A stretch of DNA of 64,000 bases. Origin: Anabas testudineus. Lineage: Eukaryota; Chordata; Actinopteri; Anabantiformes; Anabantidae. Below, in pieces: positions 13,601 through 33,700 of the stretch (within the stretch, counting starts at the first letter, position 1; each line of letters begins with the position of its first letter). Position numbers and translations under genes: made by a program. The DNA lies in NCBI RefSeq assembly GCF_900324465.2, contig NC_046626.1:13097459-13161458 (forward strand). Reading direction: 5' to 3'. Below the pieces are notes generated by a model. The model was not told the origin of the DNA. It ran no database searches and worked only from the letters and a program-made list of their open reading frames with translations.

Positions 13601-16020
13601 TTACTAATATTCTGCTTCACTTTATTTTCAGTTTCACCTCTGTAAAAATCCTTTTTTTTTTCACCTGTATATCTGAGTGAAAGCTTATTTATAAAGTTTA
13701 TTTTCTCAGGTGAACAAACAGTATTGCACACACTGGCTCCCTCAGATGCTCTTTATTAGACTCCTGGAATCAGCTGTATTTTCATCTTGAGTAAGAGTGT
13801 GTGTTTGTGTGTTTGAGGTTTAAATAGAGCTGGGCTGAGATAGTAAAATGCTCACCAGAAATAGCTTATCATATTGTCACAGACACATAAAAATGAAAGA
13901 CAGAGAATGTTGTCAATAACCCAGTAAGAATTTAAGGATGTGAAAATGATTTATTTTATGGGAGCTGAGAATCATGCTGCAAATATTTGATTTAGAAGTA
14001 CTTTTAGTGGAAATCACAACCTATTGACAGGCAACATACTGTTTGTACACAGCATTGTGTTTTCATCTCTACTATTATAAAACAGACCTTGTTGACAGAC
14101 TGTTGGAAAAGTCTTCAGGTGTCTGACAGGACCTTTAGCATGCCTTTTATATTGTAGCTCTGAATATTAAAGAGGTAAAGATTGTAGTAAGATCTTGTGA
14201 TTTCACTCCTTACTGATCCTAAAGGTCAGAATCAATGGTTGCAGTTAAAAATAATTTGTTATAATGGTAACAGATAATGCACATTTTCTAAACTGTTGTT
14301 TATTTATTTAATTTCACACTGGTTTGTGTCATTTTCTTGTCAACTGTATATTTTTGGGTCCTCTTGGCTGTTGTTAAACTAAACCTTAAATTAAAAAAGG
14401 AATAAAAGCAAAGACACTCTGATTTAAGACAGTTTAATGGATGTGCACACACTTCAACAAGTCATGCTGTGTTTGAAACAGTTCACACTCCGTGAAGACA
14501 TCTTTTACTAACACTATGTGTTCAACAACAATCAATGTAACATTTATTATGGAGTTAAATTAAAGGCTTATAAATATAGTTTATATAACATTTCTTCATC
14601 CTAGATAAGGTTAGGTAGGTAGTGTATTGCTTATAGTTAGTAAACCTTCACAGAAGGTATTTCAAAGAAAACGTCACGCAGAAAAAGCATCTACAGCAAC
14701 ATGACTATGCAGCACTAGAACAGTACAACAGCTCGAGCGTACAGTACTAGGAAAATGTTTAAAAACCTTGCTGCTCTGTGTGTCAAGTTTAAGCTTTAAT
14801 GACTGATTAAGCAGAAACACATAAAGACATGCAGCAAAGAATTACAACAATACACTTACCAATAAGACATAACAACTGTTTGTTATAAAGTGAAAATGTG
14901 TTTTGACTAGAAGACATGACGAGGTCCGACCACAGACGTTTCATAACGGAACCATGGCAGCTTTGTGCGTAACAGTATGTTTAAAAATAATATCATAAAG
15001 TGCACATACTACAGTTTGTGACACACAAATTCCATTCTTCACACATGCAGTGCACATTTTTGTAGAGTCAACCACATAGTATATGAGATAAAACTGAACT
15101 TGAATCTACAGCTCAACATCTAGGCCTATTTGCAGCACAAGAAAAAGAGCAATGCAGAATATTATATGCACATATTTCGACTCCTGCTGTAGCCTTCATA
15201 CAGTAGCAGTTAAGGTACTTTCTCAATATATGTGTTTTGATCTGGCAGCAAACATTGACAGCACAGCGTATTTTGGTACTTGTGAGTAAAGGGGGGGAAT
15301 CACTGAAGGTACAGTAGATTATACAGTGCTCAGCTCAGTCAGATTCTGGTTTTAGCACCATTTTTGAAACACCATCTACAACAGGATGACAAAAACACAA
15401 ACACTACTACACTTACTTACTACAAAGTAATGTGATATAACAATTATTGAACGTTGTAAGCTACTCAGACATGTCTATGAAGCTCTTATTGTGTGGTGGC
15501 TGATTCTTACTGTATGTATTTCTTTATCTTTTCATTTTCAGCATTCCAGTTTTGATTCTTCAAAGCAAAGGTAGCAGAGCATAATGCTCGGTGGGATTAA
15601 ATCCCAAATGAATTAAGCTACAAACACATTGCATGTTGCTTTAGTACATTAGTCACATTTGCACAACGTAAGTGGATCACATGGAAAAGGTTTATGGAGA
15701 AACCAGAATTTCAGACTACAGTTTAGTTGATTGACATGGACAGGAGGGTTGGTCCGAGCGGCCACAGCTGGAGCCATCACGTTATTGTTGAGTCCTTTAA
15801 AAAAAAAAGACAGAGTCAGACAGTTCATTCTCAGATGACCATTATTATATATGTAGCAGGCGGGTGCTGAGTCTTTTGTTTCCATTGAACTACCATGCAC
15901 AAAATTTGAGACATGCTTCCCCCTTGTGGATGTTTGGAAAGGATTCCTGCGATGGGTTGAACGTGATGTTTTCATCTCATAAAAACATAAACTGGTCGAA
16001 AAACAAAACGCAGACCAACC

Positions 16021-23139
<7,119 letters not shown>

Positions 23140-23144
23140 GGCTT

Positions 23145-26100
23145 CTAGTGACAAAAGAAATCACGTTTCACGAAAGAAACCAACTTGGGACAAAAATAGG
23201 ACCAGTAACGTCCGTGATACAGACAGAAAGACTCTTTCAAAAACTGTAGCCAGCTCTCCCCTCAGTTTTCCCAACAGGTATACAAACTGATTAAAAATAA
23301 AAAAGAAAATATTCAAGATCAAAAAGCAAAAGTATCCTGAGCTCTAAGTAGTATTATGTTAAAATTTTTCTCTATATGTTTAACACTAAATCCCTGGTGC
23401 CTGCTTCCCTCCACACTAGAAATAGTATTAAGAATGGAGGGAGCCGGTGTCCCTAAATGTAAATGGACAGCCTACGTCAGCAGGGGTCAAGTGTTTGGGG
23501 TTGGGGCTTGGCACTGGTTACGTTATGAGGCATTTAAGACCCTTCAAGTGTTAAGCTCACCACTGTCACTCACCTGCTGGGCGTGAAAATTGTTACTGTA
23601 CACAGTACTTCTTGATCGTGTGAAGACATGTAGAACATTGCTCATCGTGTTTACATTTCTTTTCCATTTAAAGACATTTAAATGATCGTAAGTACCACTT
23701 GTAACAGATGTCTGAATCAAGTGAGTAGCACATGTCCATAAAAGAGTGAAATATTCATAGGTGGGTTTTTTTATCCACAGTTTAAAAGAAATCATTCAAA
23801 TAAATTGCGCTGAATAATCACGTGGATTTGGCTGCTTGTAATTTGGCACTGCTGTATGAGGTTCTGCCTGTGTACAGTTACGAATGAGAACCACGCTGCA
23901 ATGCAAATTCCTTCCTTATCTTCTGAATGCCTGTAACTTACACTCAATGTCAGGGGAAATACGAAGAAACCTGTGGAAGAGAAGCTACAATATGATGTGT
24001 AGCCCTCCTGCTGCATGAAGTGATGAGTGTCATAACATTTACTCACAAAATATCCACTAATAACCTCCCCTAACAGAGTAAGAGCTATATTTTAACTTAG
24101 GTCTTGTAAAATAACTATAATCCTTGTTTCCAATAAATCAAAATACATGATTTAACAATAAGCACAAACAAATAAGTTTGAATTACATCAGGAAATAGAT
24201 GCTATAGTTAAAATTATATAAATAAACAACAGGTTGCAATGTGAGTATGGTAGGTTAATCACCCTGTTTCCTGACACAACCTTCACATTTCCCTGTGCCT
24301 TCATAAGTGTCTCAAACTCATTTAGCCCTAATAAATTCACAGATGACAGAGCCGAGGAGGGATCCAGTTTTGCTCAAGCCACCATGAAATACTTTTGACA
24401 ACACAGACACAGTCTGCAAACAGAGACGCAGTGACCCTGGCCAAACTTGCCTCACTCCGATGGCTCAAGCCAAGATCTGGGTTCAAGGGTGCAGGCACAG
24501 GGAGGGAAGTGGACTTGGCAGACACGGTAGAGTGGAGTGGAGTACTGTGTGTGTGTAAGCAGGGTCCGTGACAAGTCATGATACCGGGCTCTCGTTCTAT
24601 TTAGGTAAGAACCAATGTGTTGCACAAAGACCTGTGGAATTTTCCTGTGTCGGTGAGGCTTGTGGGAGCTGATTGGCTCACTGCATTCCCTTGTATATTC
24701 ATTTTCATCTGTGTTCACTCAAGTAAGATGGCTGCAATGGAAAGAACAAGTGGCTTTGACGAGGCAGAAACAGATTGGATGGAAACCAACCATCAATCAC
24801 TCAGGGGGAGACACAGGGACACCCACACCTGTCCTTGGATGCCCATAGACGACAGACAGTGTAGGTCATTTGCAGCATGTTCAAATAAAATAAAATAAAA
24901 TTGAATGCCCTGGATGTTCAATTTGCTTGCACAATACCATGCATGGCTAGATTTATGACTAGATTTTTTATCCACACAAGCAGCAAGAATAATGTAAAGT
25001 ATTTTTTTTAATTTTACACGAGAGAATGAAAATTCTGGGTTACGCAACACTCAGCACAGTAAAGATTATTACATACAACAACAAAAGGCAAAATCACATC
25101 ATATCTTGCCTTGCTTAAAGAGGTGGTTAAAGTTAGGAAACCCTGCATGAGATACAAGCCGACCTCAGGCCTCAGAGATTTATGACATAAGGCAAATATC
25201 AAGTTTATATCACTTACACTTTACAGTGAAACTAATTCCAAAGAAACTGCATCATGTCCTGCCTGTGTACATACAGCCCAGGCACACAGCTGAGACATCA
25301 CTAACCTGTTTACTGGTGCATGATTCAGGGAGTTTGGGGACTTTACCAAACACATGGTCAGAAAATACACTGAATAATTCAGTGTTTCTGAAACGGTGCG
25401 AGTTCTAGTTGATGTTGTAGTTTGAACTGGAGGACGTCTAGAGCGGAAAAACATTTAAATGTAAACTGATATCAGCAGAGGGCTCAGTGCCCTTAAATAG
25501 TAAACTAACTTTTTGAGGTCGCCACGTATTCTTTGTGCACATAATGGTGAATTTGATAATCAGTTTTCATGTTGTTGTATGTTGTTTTTATGTATTTTGT
25601 GTTAGTGTCTTTAAGTAGTAAAAAGCCCTATGTACTATGATAGACTAAATGTCTGATTCATTATCATTATTATATGATATTATATGATATGATAACAGCA
25701 CCAATCCTTATAGTTTTTTGATGAATCTCCTGTTTTGAACCATCAATGGCCCTCTCTGTCAGGCTATTTATTTGGCATTTAGAACAAGGCAAACCATTAA
25801 ACACTGGGTACAACCTCTCTTACAGAGAACACAATGTCCTCTGAAGCGCTGGGTCTGTGTGCCGTGGCTACTGTCCAGTCAACTCACCCGTCTCCTGTCA
25901 CTCAGTGAACAGCGTGCCAGTTCTGGCTTTGCTTTCTCTTGGAAACTTAACTGTGTGGCAGACATGAAACTTTACTCCTTGTGCTAATGTCTGAGACATA
26001 TCTTGTGTTCAAGTCAGGCTTTCTCCTGGCATGCATACACATTTTACTGCTGCCCTTTGACAGAGTTTTTGTTTTGTTTACATATAGGTTACAGAATTGC

Positions 26101-28714
26101 ACTAGGTTACATTATGCTAAATCAATACAGACACCCATAAAAGTACAAAAAGTGATAAATGAACAAATCAGCACATGTGAGTTGAAATACCTAAAATAAG
26201 AAAGCCACTTACTAAAGTGAAGGATCTGACCATGTCTTCCATCACTGCTAAGTAAGGTTTTTATTTCGTACAGCAGGTGGCATTGTTCGTCTGCATACAG
26301 GATGAACAGTGAGACTAGAGGTTTGAATAGTAAGAAAACTTCAGAGGAAACAGCTCACACTAGTTCCGCAGAATGACACAGAAAGATAACACAGAACAAA
26401 TTCTCCTGAGCAGAGGTAGGTGCACAGTTATGTTTACCAACCAAAGTCTTTGTGAGCGAGCAGAAAATGATAATGTTGTAGAAGCAGTATAACATTTTTG
26501 TGGAATCGGTTTTACTACAGATAATTTTCATTAGTGATTCAATTGAGTGGTTGATAAGTACCCAAAACAACTACAAAAAAGTTAACATATTAATACATGT
26601 GGACTTCTTAGGCCAGTTCAGAACAGTTATTTTATATATATATCATTGTCATTATAAATGAATAAAATTTGCTATTATTTTTCACCTCACTGAATAATTG
26701 TCTAATTGTTTTAGATCTATAGTTCATCATTGACTCTGACAAATATTCTTATTAAATTGTTTAAGTAAGGATGACACACTGATTCTTATGCAGCTAAGTG
26801 CTACAGCTAAGTAAATTTAGAGGACCTGTTGTATGTGCATTATGAGTTTAACCCCTTTACAATATTCCTCGAAGCACTGTTATAGAAAAGGACCACTTTA
26901 CGGTAAGGATGTCATAAAGGGTATTAAAGGTTAGTAACTGAATGCAAAGAACCTTTACTCAGACACTCGGGAAGCATCTACAGTAAATGTCAGTGTGGAT
27001 CCCTTAAATGCCGAGAGAGGAATGGAAACAGGAGACAGTGCTATTGCTTCAGTTGTCTCTGAGGAATACTGTCAAACATAGAGAGAACTACAGAATGTGT
27101 TTGTGTTACAATACTGTAATGAAGTGTATATACTCAAAGCTGATGATTCTCAGACTGTTATATTACCTTTCTAAACTGCAGTGTGCTTATCATGCTCTCA
27201 CACTGAGCCTTCTCTAAACTCTGCACTCATAAACACCACCTAACCCTTAGCTCGTGTTTTACCCTTCCTGCTGCTATCCATAACATAGCAAAACATACAT
27301 TATTATCTGTCTTGACTTTCACTTACATGGTGAGAATCACATTACTGCTGACCAGTCAATCCAACATGTGCTGCTAATTAAATTAGAGGTGACATTTCAC
27401 TGGAGGAAAAGTGAGCGAATAACGTAAACACTTAATTGCACAAATCAAATGTACTTTAAAGACCACACATAGTACTAGAGTACACCTTTTTTTTTTTTAC
27501 TTAGAAATACATAATAGCATACCATAGACATGCCAATTTGAGTACAGCAATGTACTGATATTAAAGCATCATTTGTTGTCAGAGCCCAACATAATTATCT
27601 CACTATGATTGAAGAGGAAACCCATTTCCTTTAACTGCCATAATTGTCTCTGTAATAAGAGGTGGCTGAGACCCCACTCTACAGGAAACCTGATGCAATC
27701 ACAACAGCACCATGCTGGCAGCTCGTATGTTGTGTTTAATAGATCTTGTCAGCTGGATATGCTCAACACAATTCAACAACACTGTTGTATCATAGCTTTG
27801 TACCTAAAAATAAGAGCAATACGAACCAACAAACTAAATGAGTAGCGCATCTATTTAATAACATCATACTTATTCCTCCTCCACTGAACCTGACACATGA
27901 TTTGCTGTTACCTGTTCTGCAAACTGGTAATTTTACAACTTGTGCTGCCAGATGCATGTCGCAACGCATGAATAAAGCTACGAAAACAATGAAAGTTATG
28001 TTCTGCCCAAAACGCAGAAGAACAAGAAACAAAAGCTACAGCTGTAATGTGCCAGTTAATGATATGAAATAACAATTTCTTCCTGCTCATTCCTACAAGG
28101 ACAGTGGGATTATCAGGTAAGTAAAGGTATTAAATGTTGATGCTCCAGCAGCTGCAGTGAAGCATCAACATCTAATAACCTTCAATACTTAACATAGTCA
28201 TAAATTGTTCAGAGGATCTATGGGTTAGTAAATCACCATGTTTACAGTAGAATGAAATTGCACAAATTCCTTCCTTCAAAAACATTGAATTAAGCTCTAT
28301 TTACAATAATTTTATTTGATATATACTATAGTTTCCCTGTAGGTACATAAAATATTGCTATGTTAGTGGAAATATGGCTTCTATATGGTTTCCTAAAGGA
28401 AACATATGCAGGTGTTAGCAACTCAGGATGCCACTTAATTGTACTTGAAGGTAGAAAAGGCCACATACTAGTATTAACATACTGTAAAAACAACACCACT
28501 AATAATATAGATTGTTTGGTGAATTATCTGTCAATAAGCCATTTGAAATAAAAAAAGTAAAATACCGAAATGTTTTACTAAATCAACACGCTCAGCTGTG
28601 AATAGGTTAATATTGTTGCTGCGTTTCACATATGACAAAATATATGTCAGTGCTCCTGAGTTAGTGGGCTATTACTGGAGCACTATTTACCAAGTCAAAC
28701 ATCCTTGATTATAC
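23145..28714. other. 5' intron of mylk4 with no recognised exon
   Basis: About 5.6 kb between the coiled-coil exon of mylk4 and the candidate membrane exon upstream. I find no coding signature or recognisable transposon. It is AT-rich with short simple repeats, for example an imperfect TATGA-type run near 25671-25692. The 5' UTR exon that feeds the acceptor at 23145 should lie here or further upstream, but I could not place it. Confidence 0.5.
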
Positions 28715-28873
28715 CTGGGTGGAAGGTGGAGTGGATGCTCTGCGCCTCCTCTTGTAGCAGAGTACATCAAACAGCATGAGCCACAGATAGGAAGCAACCA
28801 GACACATGCTGCTGATTAACCATATGTCCCAGGCTGCTGCAAAGTTCTTCACAGCTTTCACTTTACCTTTCAT
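28715..28873 (-). CDS. mylk4: Candidate alternative first coding exon of mylk4 encoding a membrane anchor
   Basis: An ATG preceded in frame by a TAG opens 53 codons ending at a donor of the form CAG|GTATAA. The peptide begins MKGKVKAVKNF, has one hydrophobic segment at about residues 17-40 (core WLISSMCLVASYLWLMLF), then a basic stop-transfer run KRRRR and a Ser/Thr/Pro tail. The exon ends in phase 0. Splicing into the coiled-coil exon (acceptor at 23145) would meet a stop at once, but splicing to the phase-0 exon at 20416 keeps the frame. The predicted product is about 637 residues, with the kinase tethered to a membrane instead of carrying the coiled coil. If the donor is not used, the frame stops after one further codon (Val), giving a 54-residue single-pass micropeptide. 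I do not recognise a homologue. Open frame and phase are seen; assignment to mylk4 is inference. Confidence 0.5.
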
Positions 28874-29535
28874 CCTTCTTCTAGATCCTCGTATTCCCTA
28901 TCATAAACTACTAAGGACTTTTGGAGCCTAGGCTGAAGAGTCTCAAGTGTAGGAAGAGATGACAGCTCCTTCTTAGGTTGAAGAGCGCTTAAACATGAAT
29001 ACTATACATCCTTCACTGCAGCGTCTGTTAATTCAGTCAACTCCCCACTGCTATCAGCACTTAGAGCTAAAGGACAGGCAGTTTGTCCTCATGACAAAAG
29101 AGTGACAGGTGCCAGCGAAGGGTGTCTGGGATACATACTTTCACTCTCTAACATCCCCTCTTGTGTATTGTGTATTGTCCTTCTCTCCCTCGCTCATCAT
29201 TCAGAATCCCATGTCAATCATTTTTGTGAACCCACAGTCCATTAAAAACAAGATTAATCTTCAGCACAGTGCTGACATTGAAAACTAAGAGAATGGAGAC
29301 CAAGGGATCTAGTCTCCCTGAGAACACAGACACTTGGATGTGGTGTAAATAAATAGCCTGTGCTATCGGATTACTGCTGCAAATGTCACAACCACTATCA
29401 CAAGGTGGCTTACACTCAGTGGTCACAGCTTTTTTATATCAGCTTTTACTGTTTGCATCCAGTGTAAACACAGGAGTAATTCAAGCTAAGACTTTTAATT
29501 AAATTCCAAGGTAAATAGTTTTTTAATGAGTGGAT

Positions 29536-29632
29536 CGCCTCACAGCTAAAAGGACGTGGGTTTCAATCCACCAACCTGCCAGCGTGAGAATTGCATGTTC
29601 TCCCTGTGCCACCCTGCTTCTCACCCGTGGAT
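29536..29632 (+). repeat. Degraded dispersed repeat with a tRNA-B-box-like core
   Basis: The stretch contains 'gcctcacagc', a GGGTTTCAATCC-like B box and 'ttgcatgttctccctgtg'. This order is typical of a very common fish dispersed repeat (often classed as SINE-like or as a non-autonomous DNA element). The copy is shortened and diverged, so the family is uncertain. Confidence 0.5.
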
Positions 29633-29667
29633 GGATGCATAGATTGTGAGGTATCAACACTTTCAAT

Positions 29668-29820
29668 ACATACATCTACTAGGAGTCCATAATCTGTTGC
29701 CGGTGATGACAATTGTTCTGAAAATCAAAATATATAACAAACATATTCTGTCTAAGTGTTATCTATAAGGAATTCATGAACGGCATGGATACATCTGGTC
29801 GGACATACATCTACTAGGAG
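29668..29820. repeat. Perfect 18-bp direct repeat flanking a 117-bp segment
   Basis: The word acatacatctactaggag occurs at 29668-29685 and again at 29803-29820. The 117 bp between the copies matches no element I recognise and has no poly(A) tail. The length suits a target-site duplication around a small insertion, or a local tandem duplication. Confidence 0.85.
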
Positions 29821-30008
29821 CAGCGCATGGTTTTCACTTTCTGGAAGTGGGGGAATAACGCCAGCTTGGTCATGTTTCGGTTGCTGGCACACTGATAAAC
29901 TAACTTTAGCTTGGCCATTCTCCCTAAGGGAGACACTTGGAAGCCTGATGGTTTCTTTCCCAGCTTGGTTAACCGCACTGGTGTGTTTCTCTAAGTTGGA
30001 TCTTTTGT
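29809..30008 (-). other. Possible exon upstream of mylk4, unassigned
   Basis: A strong acceptor (tttgcttttcag) at 30009 opens a frame that stays open for about 83 codons. A fair donor (GAT|GTATGT) lies at its lower end, and the frame would be phase-consistent at both ends. The translated segment is Ser/Gln/Lys-rich with no recognised domain. It does not join in frame to either mylk4 first coding exon, so it would be a UTR exon, part of another transcript, or chance. Confidence 0.22.
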
Positions 30009-30791
30009 CTGAAAAGCAAAGAAAGACAAAGAAAGCAGGCATCAAAGTAGTTTTTAAATATAAAAAAAGAAAACAGTAGCAATTAATGATTTCAGATATT
30101 TGTAGTAGCTGTTTTCTTTCATTTAAATTGTAAATCCTAATACCATAATACTGCACAACCACCTGGTTGGTAACCCAGCACTGAAAATTACAAATGACTT
30201 AATTAATTGAGTTAATAATTTACCTATTGGTAGTATGGCTTATTAATTTGTGAAGACTTTTATCAATTACCACTTTTATTTTTAATGTAGGCTAAATATT
30301 AGTTAATGAATGTTTTATAAATAGAGGTAACAACCAGGACATCCACTGTGCTGCTGAGGAAGGTGCGTGCTGCATTCATGTACCACAGCCTGTGGGAAAA
30401 GTGTGCGTTAACGCAAATTACGTTTTAAGAAAGAGGCTACAGTCATGTTGAAGAGGAAATTTTTCAATAAAATTTGGAAATAAAACCCAAATCCAATTTA
30501 AAAACGCTTTTCAGTATGCATAAGGTTTGTGCTGGAAAGAAAAACATACGGTAGACTTAAAAAAAGTCCTGGTGTCCGACCATCCCATCGGCACATGAAC
30601 GCACACGGGCAGTAATACAATCAGAGTAGATCCGCTAAAATGTCAAATTATCATCCAATAAACTACATTCCGAGTAGCTGAAGGGGGAAACTCACACATT
30701 TATGTAGAGTTCAGAGAAACATGCACGTTTCCATTTCTCTAAACTTTGTTTGGTCATGTGATCAAAGGTCAAATGTTTCGCGGGAAACAAC

Positions 30792-33700
30792 ATGGCGAGC
30801 GAGATGACGCCGTCAGACCTGGTGCAGTGTCCCGTGTGTTTTAAAGGCTTCAAGCCTGCGACGATAAACGGACACCTCGACGTGTGTCTGCTGGGAAACG
30901 TTACCGACACCAGTCCGTCCACGAACGACGACGACGACGACAGCGGACCTCCGGTAAAGAAATCTCGCATTGGCGCCCAGGCAGCCCCGCTCAGCCCCGG
31001 TTCCTCCGGCTCCATGTCTGGGACTCAGCCGTCCGCGGTGTTTTCCATGTTTCAGACCAACAAGAGTAAAGTTTCGGTACAAAGCGAACGGAGTGGCTCG
31101 TTAACAAGTGCTGTAAACAAGGGGCTGAAACGTGGTTTGGAGACTGGGGCTGAATCTGGACCAGCGGGTCCAGAGACTCTGAAGAGCCGCACACGTGTGT
31201 CCACCTCCGGACAGACCCTGAAGGCATCAGATGAGCTGTCACCGCGGAAGCTGCTCACGTTAAACAAACCTCTGGCGGAAATACTGAGGCCAAACACGCT
31301 GGAGGAGTATTTTGGTCAAAGTAAAGTTGTGGGGCAGCAAACACTGCTCCGGTCTCTTCTGGACTCCCAGGAAATCCCGTCTCTGATCCTGTGGGGACCA
31401 CCGGGATGCGGAAAGGTCAGGATGCAGCCTCCTCACTGTTTATATCAGTGATAAGACATCACTGATGTTTTCCCCCAAAATACTCAACACCATTAACTAA
31501 AGGGATTCTATTATCACTTATCAATGTATTTATTATTATTGTTATTGTTGTTATTATTATTGTTTGATATTTAAAACAACAGCAAAAATCCATATTATTA
31601 GTCATTATTGCATCCTCCTCATATTGTCAGCAGCATGAAACTCAAATAAAAGAAATGTCATATTACTTTATAATACTTCAAAATATTTTACAAATGGAAA
31701 ATGTAGCAGAAAAGTTCCAGTCGCTGTGTCCCACAGGCCAAAATGACATCTTAAATAGCTTGTTAGAAACATATGTCAGTTTAAAACGAAAATGAAAAAT
31801 GGTAAAAATCAAACAAAGGCTTTTTTTTTTTTTTTGTTATGAGCAAAAGTACCTACAAAGCTGTACTTTGTTTTTAACCATTTTGAACAACCAGACCATC
31901 TCTGTGTATGCTGTGTAGCTCTTATCTGTGTTATACTTGATAAAGAGAGAAGTAGATTTTAAAAAAAAAAAAAGGTGAAAGGTTTACAGCATGTTGAAGG
32001 AGGGGATTATTTGATCTGTGGCTGTCAGATCAGAGTTTGGAACTGTTCGCTTTGTCAGCCATGAATAAAGCACGTTGACGACTTCTTACCTATGCCAAGC
32101 TACCACCATGCATGAACACGTCACCTCTTCAAGTGCCTCTGTCAGCTGTCTCACAGCGTGTTTCACAATTGGATGGATATTTTAGGAGCTGGTTATGAGG
32201 ACTTGGGATTTACAGGCTCTCTATAATATTAAACAGATACATTCCTGTTTAGATTCCATAAGATGTTGCATATGTGTCGTTTGTTTTTTTCAGACCACAC
32301 TAGCTCACATAATTGCCAGCGCCAGCAAAAGGAATGGCACGGCCCGTTTTGTCACCCTGTCCGCCACCAGCACTTCCACCAATGAAGTCAGAGAGGTGAT
32401 CAAGCAGGCGCAGAATGAGCTCCGACTGTGCAAGAGGAAGACGATCCTGTTCATTGACGAAATTCACCGCTTCAACAAATCCCAACAGGTGGAGTATCAA
32501 GCCAGAAAAATGTTCTCCAACCACTGCTCTGTTTGTATTCCCCCCACCCCCATTTCTGTATTTACTAGATAAGGGTGTTCCAGTGTTTGTGTTTAGTTTC
32601 AGGTTAACAGCACCATTATGAGAATGTGCTCAAAATAAACTTTATCCCCTGTCAAACAATACTGTTTGAGTCTAGAGAATACATTATGTGAGTTTGCTTC
32701 TGAAACCAAACGTGGACAACTAATCAATTGGCTTTAAATTGTTATCTTCAGTATCATTTAAATGTGCCTCACTGTAGTTTCAGTTGTTTGTAAAGTCATG
32801 CTAAACAATATAAGGCACATATGCTTCTGCCAAATTGCTTTGATATCAAGTTATTATTAATGTTTTGCCTGCTTCCATTAATTTCAAATTGTTTTTTAGT
32901 AAAACAAATGCTTAGTTTTAAAATCTCACTCTCAAAGATTTTCTTACTGTTGTCTTTGTCTTCACACAATTTGTGTGTGTTTCTGTAGGACACTTTCCTT
33001 CCCCACGTCGAGTGCGGGACGGTAACGCTGATCGGGGCGACCACAGAAAATCCGTCCTTCCAGGTGAATGCTGCCTTGCTGAGCAGGTGCAGGGTGCTGG
33101 TTCTAGAGAAGCTCTCTGTGGTGGCAATGGGCTCCATCCTGAACAGAGCTGTGGCCGCACTGGGGATCAGAGTCCTGGGACGTGATCCAGCAAATCCCAG
33201 AGATCAAACAGACGGAGATGGGTAAGTGCTCTTCTACTTGGTAACTGGGATTAGTTAGAATTATAGTTGTTTTTATTGTTGCAGTATTTCTCATTATTAA
33301 TTCAGATTTTATTACAAAGAAAAACAGTAGTGTGAAAATTATGGACACTGGTGCATTTCCTCATTTTCCTAGGCCAAAGATTTACATTGAGCAGAAAGCT
33401 CTGGACACCATAGCCTATCTCTGCGATGGAGATGCAAGGACAGGGCTCAATAGTTTGCAATTAGCTGTTCAGGCTCAGGTGAGCTCAACCCAACCCAGCC
33501 AGTTATTAGAAGACGGTTCTCCAGAGATCCTGGTGAAGGAGGAGCACATCAAGGAGGGTCTTCAGAGATCCCATATTCTGTATGATAAAGCTGGTAAGCT
33601 CCTGTTTGAAATAATGAAACTAATTATGGCTTAAAAGTAGTTGAGTAGGTTGAGTTTTGAAGATCACAGACGCCACTTCAATCATTCATACCTGCCTACA

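Larger units (their letters stand above)
1..16020. other. Gene-poor flank downstream of mylk4
   Basis: I see no convincing exon in this 16 kb. Open frames here are short, have no recognisable domain and lack splice-site context. The sequence is AT-rich, with CA-dinucleotide tracts, homopolymers and a locally GC-rich stretch around 6990-7080. The part nearest 16020 must include the 3' UTR of mylk4, but I could not pick its poly(A) site with confidence. In human the corresponding side of MYLK4 is a long gene desert reaching GMDS and the FOXC1/FOXF2/FOXQ1 cluster (recalled gene order), so conserved non-coding enhancers are possible. None can be proven from one sequence. Confidence 0.6.

Noticed and set aside
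29536-29632. Possible tRNA gene because of a B-box-like word
   Set aside because: No A box, cloverleaf or T run is visible. The context matches a dispersed fish repeat instead.
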